A DNA stretch of 64,000 nt from Lateolabrax maculatus (lineage: Eukaryota; Chordata; Actinopteri; Acropomatiformes; Lateolabracidae). The first letter of the stretch is position 1; each line of letters opens with the position of its first letter. Location of the stretch: contig CM062210.1 of the NCBI GenBank assembly GCA_031216445.1, positions 15,201,501 to 15,265,500 on the forward strand, given 5' to 3'. The notes below the pieces were generated by a model that made no database searches, had not been told where the DNA came from, and saw only the letters and a program-made list of their open reading frames with translations. Shown piece by piece: positions 13,292 through 25,377 of this stretch. A program made the translations under genes and the position numbers.

Positions 13292-13571
13292 ATTACAATT
13301 CATCCTGTGGGGAACATAGAGGTGTGTGCCATGGCAATCCATCGAAAATAGTTGTTTAGACATTTTACGTTTAGCCACGAATGTGAACCTCATGGTGGTG
13401 CTAGACAAAAAGTCAGGCGATCACCAAGGTCATTAGAATTCCTCTAGACACCACGGATATCTGTACCAAATTTCATGACAATCCATTCGAAAGCATCCAA
13501 AGTGGGAGACCGACGGGCTGACAGAGTGACATTGCCATCCATTGAGCCACACTGCTGGCATTGCTAAAAAT
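13292..13571 (+). repeat. Dispersed teleost repeat, family A, copy 1
   Basis: Contains ATTACAATTCATCCTG, CATGGCAATCCATC, AACCTCATGGTGGTGCTAGA, AAAAAGTCAGG.GATCAC, CATGACAATCCATTC, TGACATTGCCATCC and GAGCCACACTGCTGGCAT. The same ordered blocks appear at about 43765 and 56564, all in the same orientation. I recognise it as a widespread teleost interspersed repeat of unclear class. Confidence 0.85.
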
Positions 13572-15227
13572 ATGGCCAGTCTCCTTAATTAGAGCTAATT
13601 AAGCATCTGAACCAAGGCATGATTGACAGGAAAAACATCAGTATTCACACAATTTTGGTGCCACGATCCAGGGGATATGCCCCACTTTTGTCCATTGCCA
13701 TAGAGGACACAGACGTGGCGACGATGGTCCGATGTTGCCAGCAGCCACCTGCGGATGCACCAGCAGCTGGGGCCTCTAGATATGGTGCACTACGCTCTAC
13801 CGCTGCCAACGCAATGCACCTCATATTTTGCCTCCGCCTATCGCATTTTTCAAATCCGCCCTCTCTTCATATTCTTTTTTTCCCTTACCTTCACGGTTCA
13901 CAAGTGTATAGCTTGGGGAGGATTTTGCAACTGGGAATATCAAATTAATTGGATTGGGGGGTGGTGGGGGGGGGGGGGCTTCTATATTAATACACAGAAA
14001 CACACCCACTACAGCTGGCTCGAGATGGGTACATGTTGTAAAGGCTCATCAAGTAAACCACTGGAAACTAATTCTACATTATTGTTGTCACTATTTACAT
14101 TAACTATGTATTTAAAAAGCAAAAAAAGTCGAAGCAGGAGCTGCATGAGGGCAATAAGGGGACTGCAGGTGGCCATGTGTTAAAACTCTACGAGATGGGA
14201 TTGATACATCATATTAGGATTTATTTAGGGCTTTGTCTCTGCCAGCTTGCCCCTGCTTCTCTGCAGCTGGAGGTTGGTCCTTTGTTGTCCTAACACCTTT
14301 ACTCATACATCCTTTTCACAGCCTTATCAAGCAGGCACTTCCAGGGCATTTGAACAGGGCGAGTAAAAAGTTTCTGCCTAGACTGATAAAAATGTATTTT
14401 GAGCTCCTAAAACCTGGCAGACTCATGCAGGGAGGGCTTCAGCTAGAGACAAACCGATGGAGGAGGATCAAAGGCAGAGAGGAGGAGAAAATGGCCTGGA
14501 CACAAGTCGGGAGCGACAGGTGATGTAGGTGTTGATGGAAGGAGGAAGAAAGAGACAAAGGGAATAGAGAGGCGGCTGGAGCTGTTTGGTAGCATCTGAA
14601 GCAGCGACTGGCTGGCTAATTGAGTTCTGTCAGTAACAGGTAACACAAAAGCAAGGCGATAAAGTAAGGTCAGGTGTCATACTGAGATAAATGAAGGTTC
14701 ATAAAAGGTCAAAAACAGAACCACTCCTCAATGACGTCAACCAACGTCTCAAATGTCTATTTAGGACAATAGTTACTCTTTCTTTAGCGGGCACGGATGG
14801 TTCTCAGTCCTCATGTCGGAAAGTAAACTCACTCAACCACGAACCTTCAACGGGGAGAGCGATGGTATTTCAGTTGCAAACTAGAGGTCACCAGTTAATA
14901 AACCTTCCTACGCTTCCTCTCCCGGTGGACCCACGAGTGTAGGAAGGCAGCTCACAGCCTCAAACTGAACTGACTGAAAACACGACGGAAATAAATAAAA
15001 GAAACATTTCCCTGCACACTTTGAAGTGAGAAGGAGGATAAACAAGAGCAGAGAGGGGGGAAGGCAAGTGTAGGTCAGAGGAGAGACTCAGGCCACGGAG
15101 CAATTTAATTTTACAGCGTGTTTGTTATTGAATCACTCCATTCACAAAAAGCCACCACACAGTGAGTGAGCATCACTGCAATACACAATACAGTATGAAG
15201 CAATTGTTAAAGTAAAATGATAAAAGA
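13572..15227. other. Intronic sequence, no gene seen; G-tract at 13955-13979
   Basis: A G-rich run (six G, TGGT, then about 13 G) at 13955-13979 could form a G-quadruplex or be a slippage-prone tract. The rest shows no exon or transposon I can name. Confidence 0.5.
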
Positions 15228-15855
15228 GCAGTTTCAGTACTGTACATTTACTCAAGTACTGTACTTAAGTACAATTTTGATGTACCTGTGCATAAAAAAA
15301 AGTGTCTAATTGTGGCCCCTTGTTATGTTTAAGACGAGCTGTTTTCAGTGCCACCAAAGAGTAATTTGAGGTCTAAACTTCTCAGTTATTTTAATAAAGC
15401 CCAAAATAACTACATAAACAGTTTGAGGCCCACCGAGATAAAATGATAATGGTAATATTTTCCAAACAATTGGTCTACAAAATGAATATTTGTGTAACTT
15501 TTGTTTTTCTTCTTTCCTATGTACCCCATTTATCATCTCACAACCCCCTATATTTATCTTTTGACCCTTTGGACACAGGTTGGAAGCTAAACTAAACTAG
15601 CTAACTGTTCTAAAGAATTAAAAGTTCCACCACCACCAACAACAACACTAAAATGCTGTTCATGCACTGGTCTATCAGTATGATGCAGAACGAGTACTTT
15701 TACTTAGAATACTTTAAGTTCACTTTGCTGATAATACTTTAACTTTTTTTTTACTTTTACTTTAGAGCTCCTTAACTTTCATTTTGCTTCTTTTGTTGTC
15801 ATATTGCTTTTGCTGAGTGAAGGATCTAAGTACTTCTTAGTACTACTCACCACTG
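15228..15855 (+). mobile_element. hAT-like teleost element, family C, copy 1
   Basis: The left part reads TACATTTACTCAAGTACTGT then ACTTAAGTACAATTTTGA, and the right end reads GGATCTAAGTACTTCTTAGT then CACCACTG. These are the two ends of a common fish non-autonomous element whose termini are CAGTGGTGG(A)-like. The left terminus is decayed. It is in opposite orientation to the copy at 24580-25090. Confidence 0.7.
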
Positions 15856-16389
15856 CTAACAGGTTAGTTGATGGACAATCTGCTGCATATCTTTACTGCA
15901 CAAAGTGATATTACTATTTGGCAGAGAACTGTAAGCACAGTGGTCTAAGTCATAATGGTCTGGTAATGGCAATATCATGTTTGCATGAGCTGGAATATGG
16001 AAACAGTGCCAGCTTGGACAGCAAAGTGACAGATTGATAAATGGGCCGGAATGACCTGGGTGTCTGATTACAACCACTTTACAGCTCTGGCCTTTGAGTG
16101 GCAACCACATCACTACTCGTCCGTGATGGGCCACCCCTGGACACCCCACTTCTACTCCCATCATCAAATATGACATAAACATATTTGACTTACAGCCTCA
16201 TTGACGTTTGAAATACTTCACTTAACTCATTTCTGCAGGACACACAAAAGGCTGTGGGTCATTTGATTACAGCAATAAAACTAACATGTGGCGTTGATGT
16301 TAACAGATGGTCCAAGTTATCTGGACCAGTCGCTTGGCCTGTTCCACAAGCATGGCATTCTCCCCCACTGTGACTAATGCAGACTGCTG

Positions 16390-16500
16390 ATTAAAAAAAA
16401 AAAAAAAAAGGCTGAACAGCAGAGAACAGGTAAATAGATGCCTATGGTGGCAAAGAGAGGGAGAGAGAGAGACAGAGAGAGAGAGACTAAGGAGGGTAGA
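16390..16500. repeat. Poly-A tract and (GA)n-rich repeat
   Basis: A run of about 17 A at 16394-16410 is followed at about 16454-16487 by an imperfect GA repeat with single C interruptions. Another A-run follows at 16612-16624. Confidence 0.9.
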
Positions 16501-16920
16501 CAAGTGGAATGGGAAGTGGGCAGAAAGAAACATGAAATTAGCACAAATAGATTATCTGTCGACTACAGGCAGGCCTAAGAGCAAGCCAAGCACTGTGGAG
16601 GGAGAGGGGGAGAAAAAAAAAAAAGCAGATTGACTTCTTGTTTGTTCCTCCCTTAGGAGAGATCCGATAAAGCCATCACTCACCAAACTGCTGATCTGTA
16701 GTTGAAACAGCTGTATCCAAAGCACACATTCACTGAACTACAAGGCAATTAGAATGCACCAATAGTGTGACCCATGCACTGTGGGCGAGATGAACCGTCT
16801 AATCTTTCTTGTGTGCCTCAGATAAAAGCTTTGCTTTAGTGTATGTACGTTTTTTTTATATTCGTGGGTTGTAGTAGTCTGGATTCCAGTAATATAACAG
16901 AGTAGTAGGAATGCTTAAAG

Positions 16921-17157
16921 TAATAGTTTGAGATTTGGGGAAATACGCTTATTTGCCTATTTGCCAAGGGTTGGATGAGACGATGATACCACTCTAATGT
17001 CTGTAAACTAACCATGAAGCTTTAGCCAGCAGCCGGTTCTAGCATATAGACTGGAAACAGGAGGAAACAGATATCCTGGCTCTTTAAAAAAGGTAGAAAA
17101 ATTCTGCCTACCAGCACAAGTTATATCTCGTTCATGAAATCCATACAAAAAGAAGCC
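16921..17157 (+). repeat. Dispersed teleost repeat, family E
   Basis: Shows AGTTTGAGATTTGGGGAAAT, ACGCTTATTTGCC, GATGAGACGATGATACCACT, AATGTCTGTAAACTAACCAT, GAAGCTTTAGCCAGCAGCCG, AGACTGGAAACAGG and GTTATATCTCGTTCATGAAA. I recognise this ordered set as a very common short interspersed repeat in percomorph fish, and it supports that lineage. One copy was seen here. There is no polymerase III box I can assign with certainty. Confidence 0.85.
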
Positions 17158-18716
17158 AGAAAATGGCCAAGAAATAGTCCATAACACCCCCCCAGTCTTC
17201 CCATCTAACTCTCGGCAAATACCAGAAAAAGTGTATTCCTCAAAATCTTGAACTGTTCCTCAGTGATACAAAAATGTGCTGCATTCTATTTAATACTTGA
17301 CACTATCAGAGATGTTCTCAATTCACAACATGCATTTAATCAAACACATACTGTGCCAGAAACAATCCTTTAAGTGAGTGGGAATGATGACTAAAGTGTA
17401 AAGGCATGGTGACACATTTACATTCTGTGGGTGGTGGCAATGGGACTAGCAATATGATTGCTACGGATGGATTTTATACCTGTTTTAATACATATCAGTC
17501 CATTTTCAGATATGATTTAATACAGTTTAAAAATGTATCCCAAACCAAAGTGTTTTAAGAATCCAAACATTTCCTTCAATGTAACATCCAAATAATTTCA
17601 CATATTAGGCTCCCACAATTTTTTCTTTTTAGATTTAGTAAGTAACTTGGTAGACATTTCCTTTTCTATATCAACCAATTTAGCATTGCACTCCTATACC
17701 ACTGTCGGACCCACGATGGACAAAATAAAAAAGGAAAAAGGATCAGTTGCAGATCTGGGTGTGTTGTGGTAGTAGTGGCTAATGTAGCAGAGATGAAGAG
17801 CGGACTACAGAGGTCTGTTAAGCACACTTTTTTCTCACAATCCCATATTTTTTTTCATTTTCAAACTTATAGTCTTATAGTCTATTTTCAGATTTCAGAG
17901 AGCAATACTACTCCCAAATATCTGATTTTTTAAATCAGTAGGGTTCCTCTTTAATGGCATCCTACTGTTGTCCCTGCCCTCAGCCCAAATGAGAAACACA
18001 GCATCGATAAAACTCATCCACTTCAAAATCAGAGAGAAAAGGCTGGTATTGTACACTTAAACTTAGATTTTCCCATAAATAAATTGGCATAATTCAATAA
18101 CTGTTCTTTTGGACTGCAAATAATATGCTTATCCTCAGTCTTAAAATCATTTTCTGAAATCTCTAAGGTTGGTTAAACATTACAAACATCAGAAATAATC
18201 ATCCTGACTATAAAAGTTGCGCCACTTAGGTAGAATCAGAAGAATCCATTCTAGTGATGATGAATTTGGGAAACCAGCCAGTGCACTGCAAACGCCTCAG
18301 GGAGAAAGGATATAAAGTAATGAATCTTTAGTAAAGGATTGTTTTTATAGAGAGTGTGGTCTGAGTGCGATGTTTGATTCTAAAAGACAACCTGAAGCCA
18401 CAGACGCTCCTGTCCCTCCTCATATCCACAGATATCAGCCGAGTACAACATTTCTGGCCATTGGCATGTCTTCTCAAGTGATCCGGAGTTGTGAAACGTG
18501 TGTAGTGGACTGTTGCCAATGATTTAATAAAAAGAAAAATGTAGGAAGAAAATTTGTAAGCACTCGCCTGAGAATTCAATGGACATTTGCTCCGGGTTAG
18601 TAGCACCCTAAAGGATTTCAAGGGACTGAATATAAAGGCAAATAGTTGAGCCCATTCCTCCGTTTTTCTAACAGCCAAATGATCTTTCCAAGAGAATTGC
18701 CAAAGTTATACTGTAT
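17158..18716. other. Intronic sequence, no gene seen
   Basis: AT-rich intron without recognised features. The right portion may include the decayed N-terminal half of the Tc1-like relic that follows, but I could not align it. Confidence 0.4.
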
Positions 18717-19100
18717 GTGAACTGTACCATAGTGGACCCCGGGAGAATTAAAACCAGACAGGGAGTCCATGGCAATATCCTGAGATGTTGGGGTTCCTTG
18801 TCAGTGTGGGGATTCACAGTCACTGAACAAGACTTTCTTTCCATGAGGCTGATGGGGAAAATGGTTGGTGCATTGAATAACCAATTCATCCCTTCAAGTG
18901 AATTACCTGCAGTCAAAGTGATGGTGAACCCTCAAAGTTGTTTCTGACCTTCCCTGATAATGCCCTGCAGCATAAAGATGCTACACTGTATATGCTTTGG
19001 AAATTGAAACACAACTCCCACAGGTTCAAGGGCAATGTGGTGAGACAAAGTTTATTTTCCCTATCTTCTGTTTTGCTGTGCGCCAACAGGGTAGAAACCA
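18717..19100 (+). pseudogene. Degraded Tc1/mariner-like transposase fragment
   Basis: In the first frame (18717-18947) the sequence gives CWGSLSVWGF followed by a GKMVGALNNQF stretch, resembling the GGGSIMVWGCF...DGxM core around the first catalytic region of Tc1 transposases. A frame change near 18940 leads to FPDNALQHKDATLYMLWKLK, resembling the second catalytic-Asp motif (xDNxPxHKAxxTxxWL). Stops and the frameshift make it non-functional. The inverted terminal repeats were not found. The similarity is by eye and needs a profile search. Confidence 0.5.
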
Positions 19101-22023
19101 GCTACAAATTTAGTTCACAATATGGGGATTACATTTTTTTTACATTTGGAACTATTAGCAAAAGTCGCACATATTGCCAGATTGGGCGGTAGAAAGTATT
19201 AAAAATCATGACGGTAGCATGATATAATAGTACCAAAAATCCTTCCTACAGTTCTTGCTATTAAGTGTATTCGGACAATGTTTGTCATCGAGTGGGTGTA
19301 CAGAAATGGAATGGGGCTGGGTCGTTGTATATAATTTTAGGCAGGGACCCAGAGCCCCTTCAGAGTCAGGTCTACTCTGCACAGGAGAAATAGAGCAAGA
19401 CAGGGAGCAGGGAACAAAGCCTGAAAGAGAGAAACCAAGAGCCAGAAAGAGATCCTTTAGTAGCCTGAATCTTCTCCAGCTTTAATTACACTGTATTGAT
19501 CACAGGTGGGGGGAGGTTTGGGGGGGATTGAGTGAAGAGGGAGAGACAGTTGGTCAAATTGCAGGCTGTAGTTACTGTAAAGCATGTATAAAAGAGAGGC
19601 AGAGCAATTATACCAAAGTCATACAGTAGATAATTCGAAAATCCTTCCAACTCTCTACTCTCTCTCTCTCCACACACCCATTTACCGCTGCTCATACAAT
19701 AAAACATTGAGGGGTGTCAAATTCATCGAAGACACCGAGCAGTATGTATTGTTCACATCCATCTCACTGCTTCATGCTTGGTTTGATTTGAAATTCTTAG
19801 CATTGATTTTTTCTCCCCGGTGCATTTGGTCCGGTCCTCCCTTGTAATCAACCATAATAGAATGGTCATGCATGACAGTTCTGGCTTCCCTGTAACAACT
19901 TTAGCTACATGTTACAGATGCAAAGAGGTCTACTTCTGCAAAGTTGTGCCTCTTCCTTTCCTTTTCTATCTTTTCTAGGTTGACCTACTTTGGCAAAGAG
20001 CTTAGGTTCCTTTCTTTGTTTCTCACACTGTTGTGGCAAGGGCAGAAAATCTGCAAGCTCTCCTACTGTATTTCCCTCCGCACCCCCTCTCACTCCTGAT
20101 CCAGGCTGAAGGCAACTGAGTCCAGCACAGTGAAATATGCCAGATTCAACCTCACTGCCCCAGCAAAATCGCTCCCGCCGAGTCTCACAGAACTGTATTC
20201 CGGGGGTTAAGGAGCTTATGTCTCGTATACGACGCATAGAGAAAGGGGCTGAGCAGTGATTCGCCATGGGAGGGGTAAAAGGAGAGTGAAGCCTCTCTGT
20301 GTTGAGTGTATCTCATTATAGCTGAACTGTGTGTTACCTTTGGTAAACAGTGGGGAACATTTCTCAGGCGAGCGTCACTCTAAAAGCAGCGAGCTGGTAA
20401 ACGACAGTGCCCCAATGGTGGCGAACAGCCATTGCTCAAATCTACAGCCCTACAGGGATGTATGAGTTTGGTCATGATTAGTCAGATACAATAAATAATC
20501 TGTGCTTTTGACAGCCCCCTTCATATCAGCCGGTGTTGAATGGATGCCCTGTCCAAATCTTTTGTGTTAGTAAATTCCCTCCAGTTATTTTTGCTGAATG
20601 ACCTTCTCAATCACGAGAAAAGTCAAAAATTCAATTTCTGAGCTTGGCATTCATTATCATAGCCCCTTGTGCTCAAGGGTACCTGCCCATTTATAGAGCA
20701 TTAGAACGACATGTAGTATGGCTGTACTCCATTTTAATGGCATATTAAAGAAATCAACAAATTACAGATCCATTAAATATCTTGAAGGCATTTGACAATA
20801 TAAATGTAAATAATGTCACAGCCATGAACATATTATTACAGTACAACTATGTATTAGCCAGTGTACCATGAGAATGAAACAGTTGAGGTCTTTTTATTAT
20901 TATTATTATTTATTATAACACTAATTAATCCTCACTCAGCTAAACACTTTGATTTGATCTGATTTATTTTTCACACAACCACAATGGTTAGAGAAACTGA
21001 TGATTGCTGTGACTGAACAAGACACCTCTAATGTCTTCATCTGCAGTCTAGTCTCAATCCTCAGGCCGAGGCACACTGTGACACGCCCACTGTTGTGAGC
21101 CACAGTGTGGCAGCCTGACTTCAACACCTCTACCCATATCTTTGAATTGTTGTGACGTTCCGTCACTGTAGACTTATGTACTGCGAGCCTTTCATGTGTG
21201 AAAAGCAAAACAAGAGTAATTAAATCTTCATTCTTTCACCCCTACAACCATATTCACATCTGTTAAATTGAAGAAGCACACAGTGTAAAACAGATCCACT
21301 TAAGTCTATGCCCCAGTGACTGTTGTAGTAGTGTCAAGAAGCGGGGGAAGCTTTTGTCGGCCTTTCTGCTAACAGTATAATGCCGCCTTGTTTTTATGTT
21401 ATATGACCCTCTGCGGATTCCGTAAATCAAACACTAATTACAACGCGCAGTGACCTGACGGCTGAAATGCTACTTCTAATGTCTTCCATGGGCTAACAGA
21501 CAGCTGAGTAAATCTGGCATTCAAAATAGAGTGCTTCAGCAAGCCGTAAGCAGCTTGGTTAATTAAGACATGCTGACAACTGGTGAACTCTGCACATCAT
21601 TATGGATCCGCTGCCTAATTGGAAAGAATGGTAATGGTAAACGCATTTTTCTTCACTATTGGGTAGCTGTACTGTTGCTGCAGTAGAACCACAGAAAAAA
21701 ACAGAGGTATCTATAGCCTATGGAGTCATCATTACACTATCAGTCCTACACCTGAGTCTACCCATAGCTGGACTATCCCGATAGGGCACCCCAGGGTTAA
21801 AGTTTCATGTTGGACCGCTATTGATCACGGTTTAGTTGACTGGTGCAAATTCACTTACAAATTTAGAATTGATCGAATCACCAAAACCAAATCAACATGC
21901 ACACCTGGGACTTTTGGGGTCCCTAAGGGTCTGGGGACCTGGGGCAGTTGCCTGCTTTGCCCAGATAGTAAACCAGCCTGAAGTCCACCACATGGCATAT
22001 GTACAGAAGAATTTAGGTCTTAC
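19101..22023. other. Intronic sequence, no gene seen
   Basis: A TTA trinucleotide run is present at about 20891-20913. A 120-codon open frame with a true ATG runs from 20267 to 19905 on the minus strand, but it is Arg/Lys/Glu-rich with no recognisable domain and looks like chance. A CT-run lies near 19658-19670. Confidence 0.45.
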
Positions 22024-22667
22024 CTGCCCTGGACTTTGATGTCAGAGATGGCATAGAAGTATCTGGACAGGTTGTTCTCATCCACCATCGTAGCTCCTGT
22101 AGCGGGCCGGAGCAGGCGGATTCTCAGGTCTGTGATGGTAAAGAAGTCCCTCAGGTTCTTGGTAGTGTCCAGCTGGCCATAAAGCGAAGCCATGTTGTGG
22201 AGCCGGGGCCCAGCAAACAGCGCAAAGCGGTCCTTGATTTCAAAGCGCACTGTTTTATCATACTTCCACACATAACCTCGTGAGTAGTCCTCAGTGCAGA
22301 TGATGTCCAGCAGGGTATGCTGAGTCAGGTCCTGCACTGTCTTGGGCTCCATGGTGAAGGCGTCCAGGCAGTCAGTGGCATAGAACTGGTACGGCTGCCA
22401 GGTTCGTCCATAATCCAACGACTTTTCAAGGACCATCTGTTCGGGCCGGCCAGACTCAAAGGTGAGGACGATGTCGTCGGTAAGTTCGATGGTCTTGTTC
22501 CAAGATAGAGTTATGTTGACTAGGAGGGCCTTTGGGTACTTCTTCCAAGATGTGGACTGCCAGAAGGTTGTGGGGTTACGGCCCTCGATGTCAAACATGA
22601 GCTCTGGAGGGTGGGCGAGTTCCTCTGTTGTGGCGTCACATTCATTATTACACATGTAGGGGTTCTC
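22024..22667 (-). CDS. ntng1: Netrin-G1, second coding exon (most of the laminin N-terminal domain)
   Basis: This 644-nt exon starts after a long pyrimidine tract and AG at 22669-22668. It reads ENPYMCNNECD, continuing the first coding exon in phase 0. It encodes 214 residues plus two bases of an Arg codon and stops at a GTAAGA donor at 22023-22018. Diagnostic stretches are LAHPPELMFD, FWQSTSWKKYP, LEKSLDYGRTWQPYQFYATD, FEIKDRF, FAGPRL, MASLYGQLDTTK and ARYFYAISDIKV-like SRYFYAISDIKVQGR. NIT and NKT sequons in NITLSWNKT are likely N-glycosylation sites. It completes the LN (domain VI) fold that in netrin-G1 carries the loops contacting NGL-1. The protein should continue with cysteine-rich LE/EGF repeats and a GPI signal beyond the window. 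There are no frameshifts or stops. Expression is inferred from homology, not visible here. Confidence 0.96.
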
Positions 22668-24579
22668 CTACACAGAGGGAGAGCAGAGAAAACAAAACAG
22701 AGAAGGAGGAAGAAAAAGTCATAAAAAGCTCGTTAGTTTTGGTGACAAATAACAAGAAAACAAATTGTGTCATCGTCAAGAGAGGATCATGAAGAGAACT
22801 CAATGCGAGTCTGCTGTTGTATGTCTTATGTACCACCATGTCATTAGAAGAGTAATTTAGTGATTTTTTGGAGCCCTAAACCTGTGCATACACATGCTCT
22901 GCTTGGTGTAGTGTGCAGTCATATATGAATACTTCAAGTCATGTAGTTTTATGTTGCACATTTATCTTAAGAGTCTGCCAGCACTTCTATTACAGCGCTT
23001 TTTCCCTCTCTCTGTTGTCACTACGCCATGTCACTACAAATATCATGTCATATCATTCCCGGTCCTGAAATTAGACGGATGTTTTCTCCTGCTCTCCAGT
23101 GTTGGAATCACAACAACAGTGTGGCCTGTGTGTCAAATGGCCCAGTGGAACACAAATTCATTCATAAACTGATGTGATAAAATAAATAGCTTCACGTATC
23201 TCTAAGTATCTTGGGTGGCTCTTGTACATTGTTTATTTTATCAAACCTGATCCATTAATACTGAGTTTATTCACTCTTTAAAACTGGTTGTGCACCTGAC
23301 TTCACCAACATATTTGGGACCATTTGATCATTTCCATCATAACTTCATTCATATAGGGCTAATAGATGTTGTTGTATCCCTCGTATCTGAATTTGACTTG
23401 TGGTTTTCAGAGTTTTTTTTTTACATTCATAACACTCCTTGCTTGAAAGAGGTCTTTCCAAAAACATTTGTCCGATTTACCACAAATCATTAACAGGTGA
23501 TGTTCTCTCCTTGCTCCCTGGGGGCTCCATCTAGCTGTCAGTGGGAGGAGGCACTTCTCCAAGAGGACCTTTCAAGTGCTACAAGCTCCAATTTATCAGG
23601 ACAAGATAATCCACTACTTGATTAGGTGGGAGATGTCACCCTGTGCGTGTGCCTGAGTGTGTGTGTGTCTGTGTGTGTGGAAGTGAGTGTGGCGATGTGG
23701 TGAGGAAACAGGGAGAGGAGCAAGGCTCTGATGTAAGACAGTCTAATGAAGCACTGAGGCAGAGATCGAGTAAGTTAGAGGGAGAAACAGCTCCATTCGG
23801 CTAATAAGCTTTGCAAGTTTTACCCTGCCCTCCAAGGCAAGGTGACAATGAAACAGGGCTCTGTCAGGCCTTCTGACTGTTGGAGGGCCCCATTAATATC
23901 CTGTCTCGACCATCCCCTACAGGCTTTTCTCCAGCACTGGGCAGCGGTGGCTGGGAGGAGGCGGAAGTGCAAGAAGGGAGCCAGGCAGTGGAAAATTCCA
24001 CTTGGGTTTTAGTGTACCATTTCATGGTGGGAGGTTAGGTGTGCCATTAACTGCAGCATCTGGTGCACCGTGTATCCACAGACAGATGTGTAATAACTCA
24101 TATGCGACAGTTATGCCTGCTTAGGGGCGTGGACAGTCTCTAAAAAACACACTTGGCATGCAGGATGGCTGACTGTGTTGCTGTGGCTTGTTGGAAATGT
24201 GCATTCACCGAGGGAGACCTAAAAATGTTATTCAGTGACAGTGGAGCGCTCTGCTTCGAGCACAGGTGTACATCTGGGAGGAGAGAGAACAACACGTTCC
24301 TTTTCTTGTCCCTGTTAATTACTGTTAATTATACTGTTTATTTTTTCTGTATCTTACTAACTGAACAAGACTACAAGTACTCTTATTCACATGCATTTTT
24401 CTGATTAGCACTTCACCTTTTAAATGGTGCCCTGAAATCCTATTAAATGTTGTCAGCAACATTTATATTAATTAAATCTCTGTCTTCAAATCAAGCTTTC
24501 ACTTACACATTATTATATTTTTACACTAAGCATTTATCGCCTCACCATCATTGGTGCAGCCTTTTTACTGTAAGTTGAA
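22668..24579. other. Acceptor-proximal part of the 35-kb intron, nothing further recognised
   Basis: Only the pyrimidine tract on the minus strand just before the exon (about 22668-22715) and a short GT tract near 23655 stand out. Confidence 0.5.
23655..23682. repeat. Short GT-rich repeat
   Basis: Imperfect GT dinucleotide tract interrupted by CT. Confidence 0.8.
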
Positions 24580-25090
24580 CAGTGGTGGATCATTCAAAAT
24601 CTTACTTACTAAGAGTACTGTAAATAAACATGACCTGGAAATCTTGTCTATGTTGACCTCCAGTGGTTTAACTTCTCACCCTGCTGCACTGATGTGCAGG
24701 TGGACTTTAAAGTTACTCTTTAAGTCAAAGTACGCACATATTATCAGCAAAAATTACCAAAAGTATCACAAGTAAAAGTATTTCAGTGCAGCAGGTTTAT
24801 GTTTGTCAGTGTTATATTATTTTATAAGCAAGTTAAGGTGAAGTTCATTTGAACTATTTTATGCTCTGATGCTGATGTTTATTAACAATTTGTCATATTT
24901 AATAATATGTTCAGGTTTTGTATGTATAATCTTATTTTAGAAAGTAACTAGTTGTCAGATAATGGATAGTGGAGTAAATATAACTCTGAAAATGTATTGG
25001 AGTTTAAGTATAAAATAGCAGAAAACGTAAATACATATATAAATAAATAAAAATTAAAGTACCTAAAAATTGCACTACTTTCCACCAGCT
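24580..25090 (-). mobile_element. hAT-like teleost element, family C, copy 2
   Basis: Bounded by CAGTGGTGGA (24580-24589) and TCCACCAG (25081-25088), which are inverted repeats of each other. Interior blocks are AAGTAACTAGTTGTCAGATAA, GTGGAGTAAA, GGAGTTTAAGTATAAAATAG and AAAGTACCTAAAAATTGCACT. The AGTA/TACT-rich interior resembles copy 1 reversed. An obvious 8-bp target duplication is not preserved. No coding capacity. Confidence 0.7.
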
Positions 25091-25301
25091 TATAAATAGG
25101 AGATGCATTTATGCCAGGATAAACCCATAGTATGCCAGGGTGGGTTTGATACAGACTGCTGTTGTAGCCTCTACCTTTGGCTCCATGAGTAAGAGTAAGC
25201 AAACAATACTTGTCTCTGTGTGAGCAACTGTATGCCTGAGATCAAACTTTTTGTTCTTTTACGTCTAAATCAGGCAGATCCACTGATCTGCTATTACTGT
25301 A

Positions 25302-25310
25302 ACACACACA

Positions 25311-25372
<62 letters not shown>
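25302..25372. repeat. (CA)n microsatellite, about 29 uninterrupted units
   Basis: A CA run with one early CAAA interruption (about 25311-25314), then uninterrupted to 25372. It is the longest pure dinucleotide array in the window and likely polymorphic. Confidence 0.97.

Positions 25373-25377
<5 letters not shown>

Larger units (their letters stand above)
1..22023 (-). other. ntng1: ntng1 intron after the LN domain (continues beyond the left edge)
   Basis: This starts with the GTAAGA donor next to 22024 on the minus strand. I looked for the expected next exon, a CKC(N)xHA-type LE repeat with six or more cysteines, and did not see it in 1-22023. The whole segment therefore reads as intron. 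It contains the transposons and repeats listed separately. A short or diverged exon could have been missed by eye. Confidence 0.7.

Noticed and set aside
19905..20267. 120-codon frame with a genuine ATG on the minus strand
   Set aside because: No domain or family resemblance, and charged low-information composition. It lies in the ntng1 intron without splice context.
1..22023. Next netrin-G exon (LE/EGF repeat)
   Set aside because: Looked for the CKCNxHA-type cysteine-rich minus-strand exon with AG/GT borders and did not find one. It most likely lies beyond the left edge.
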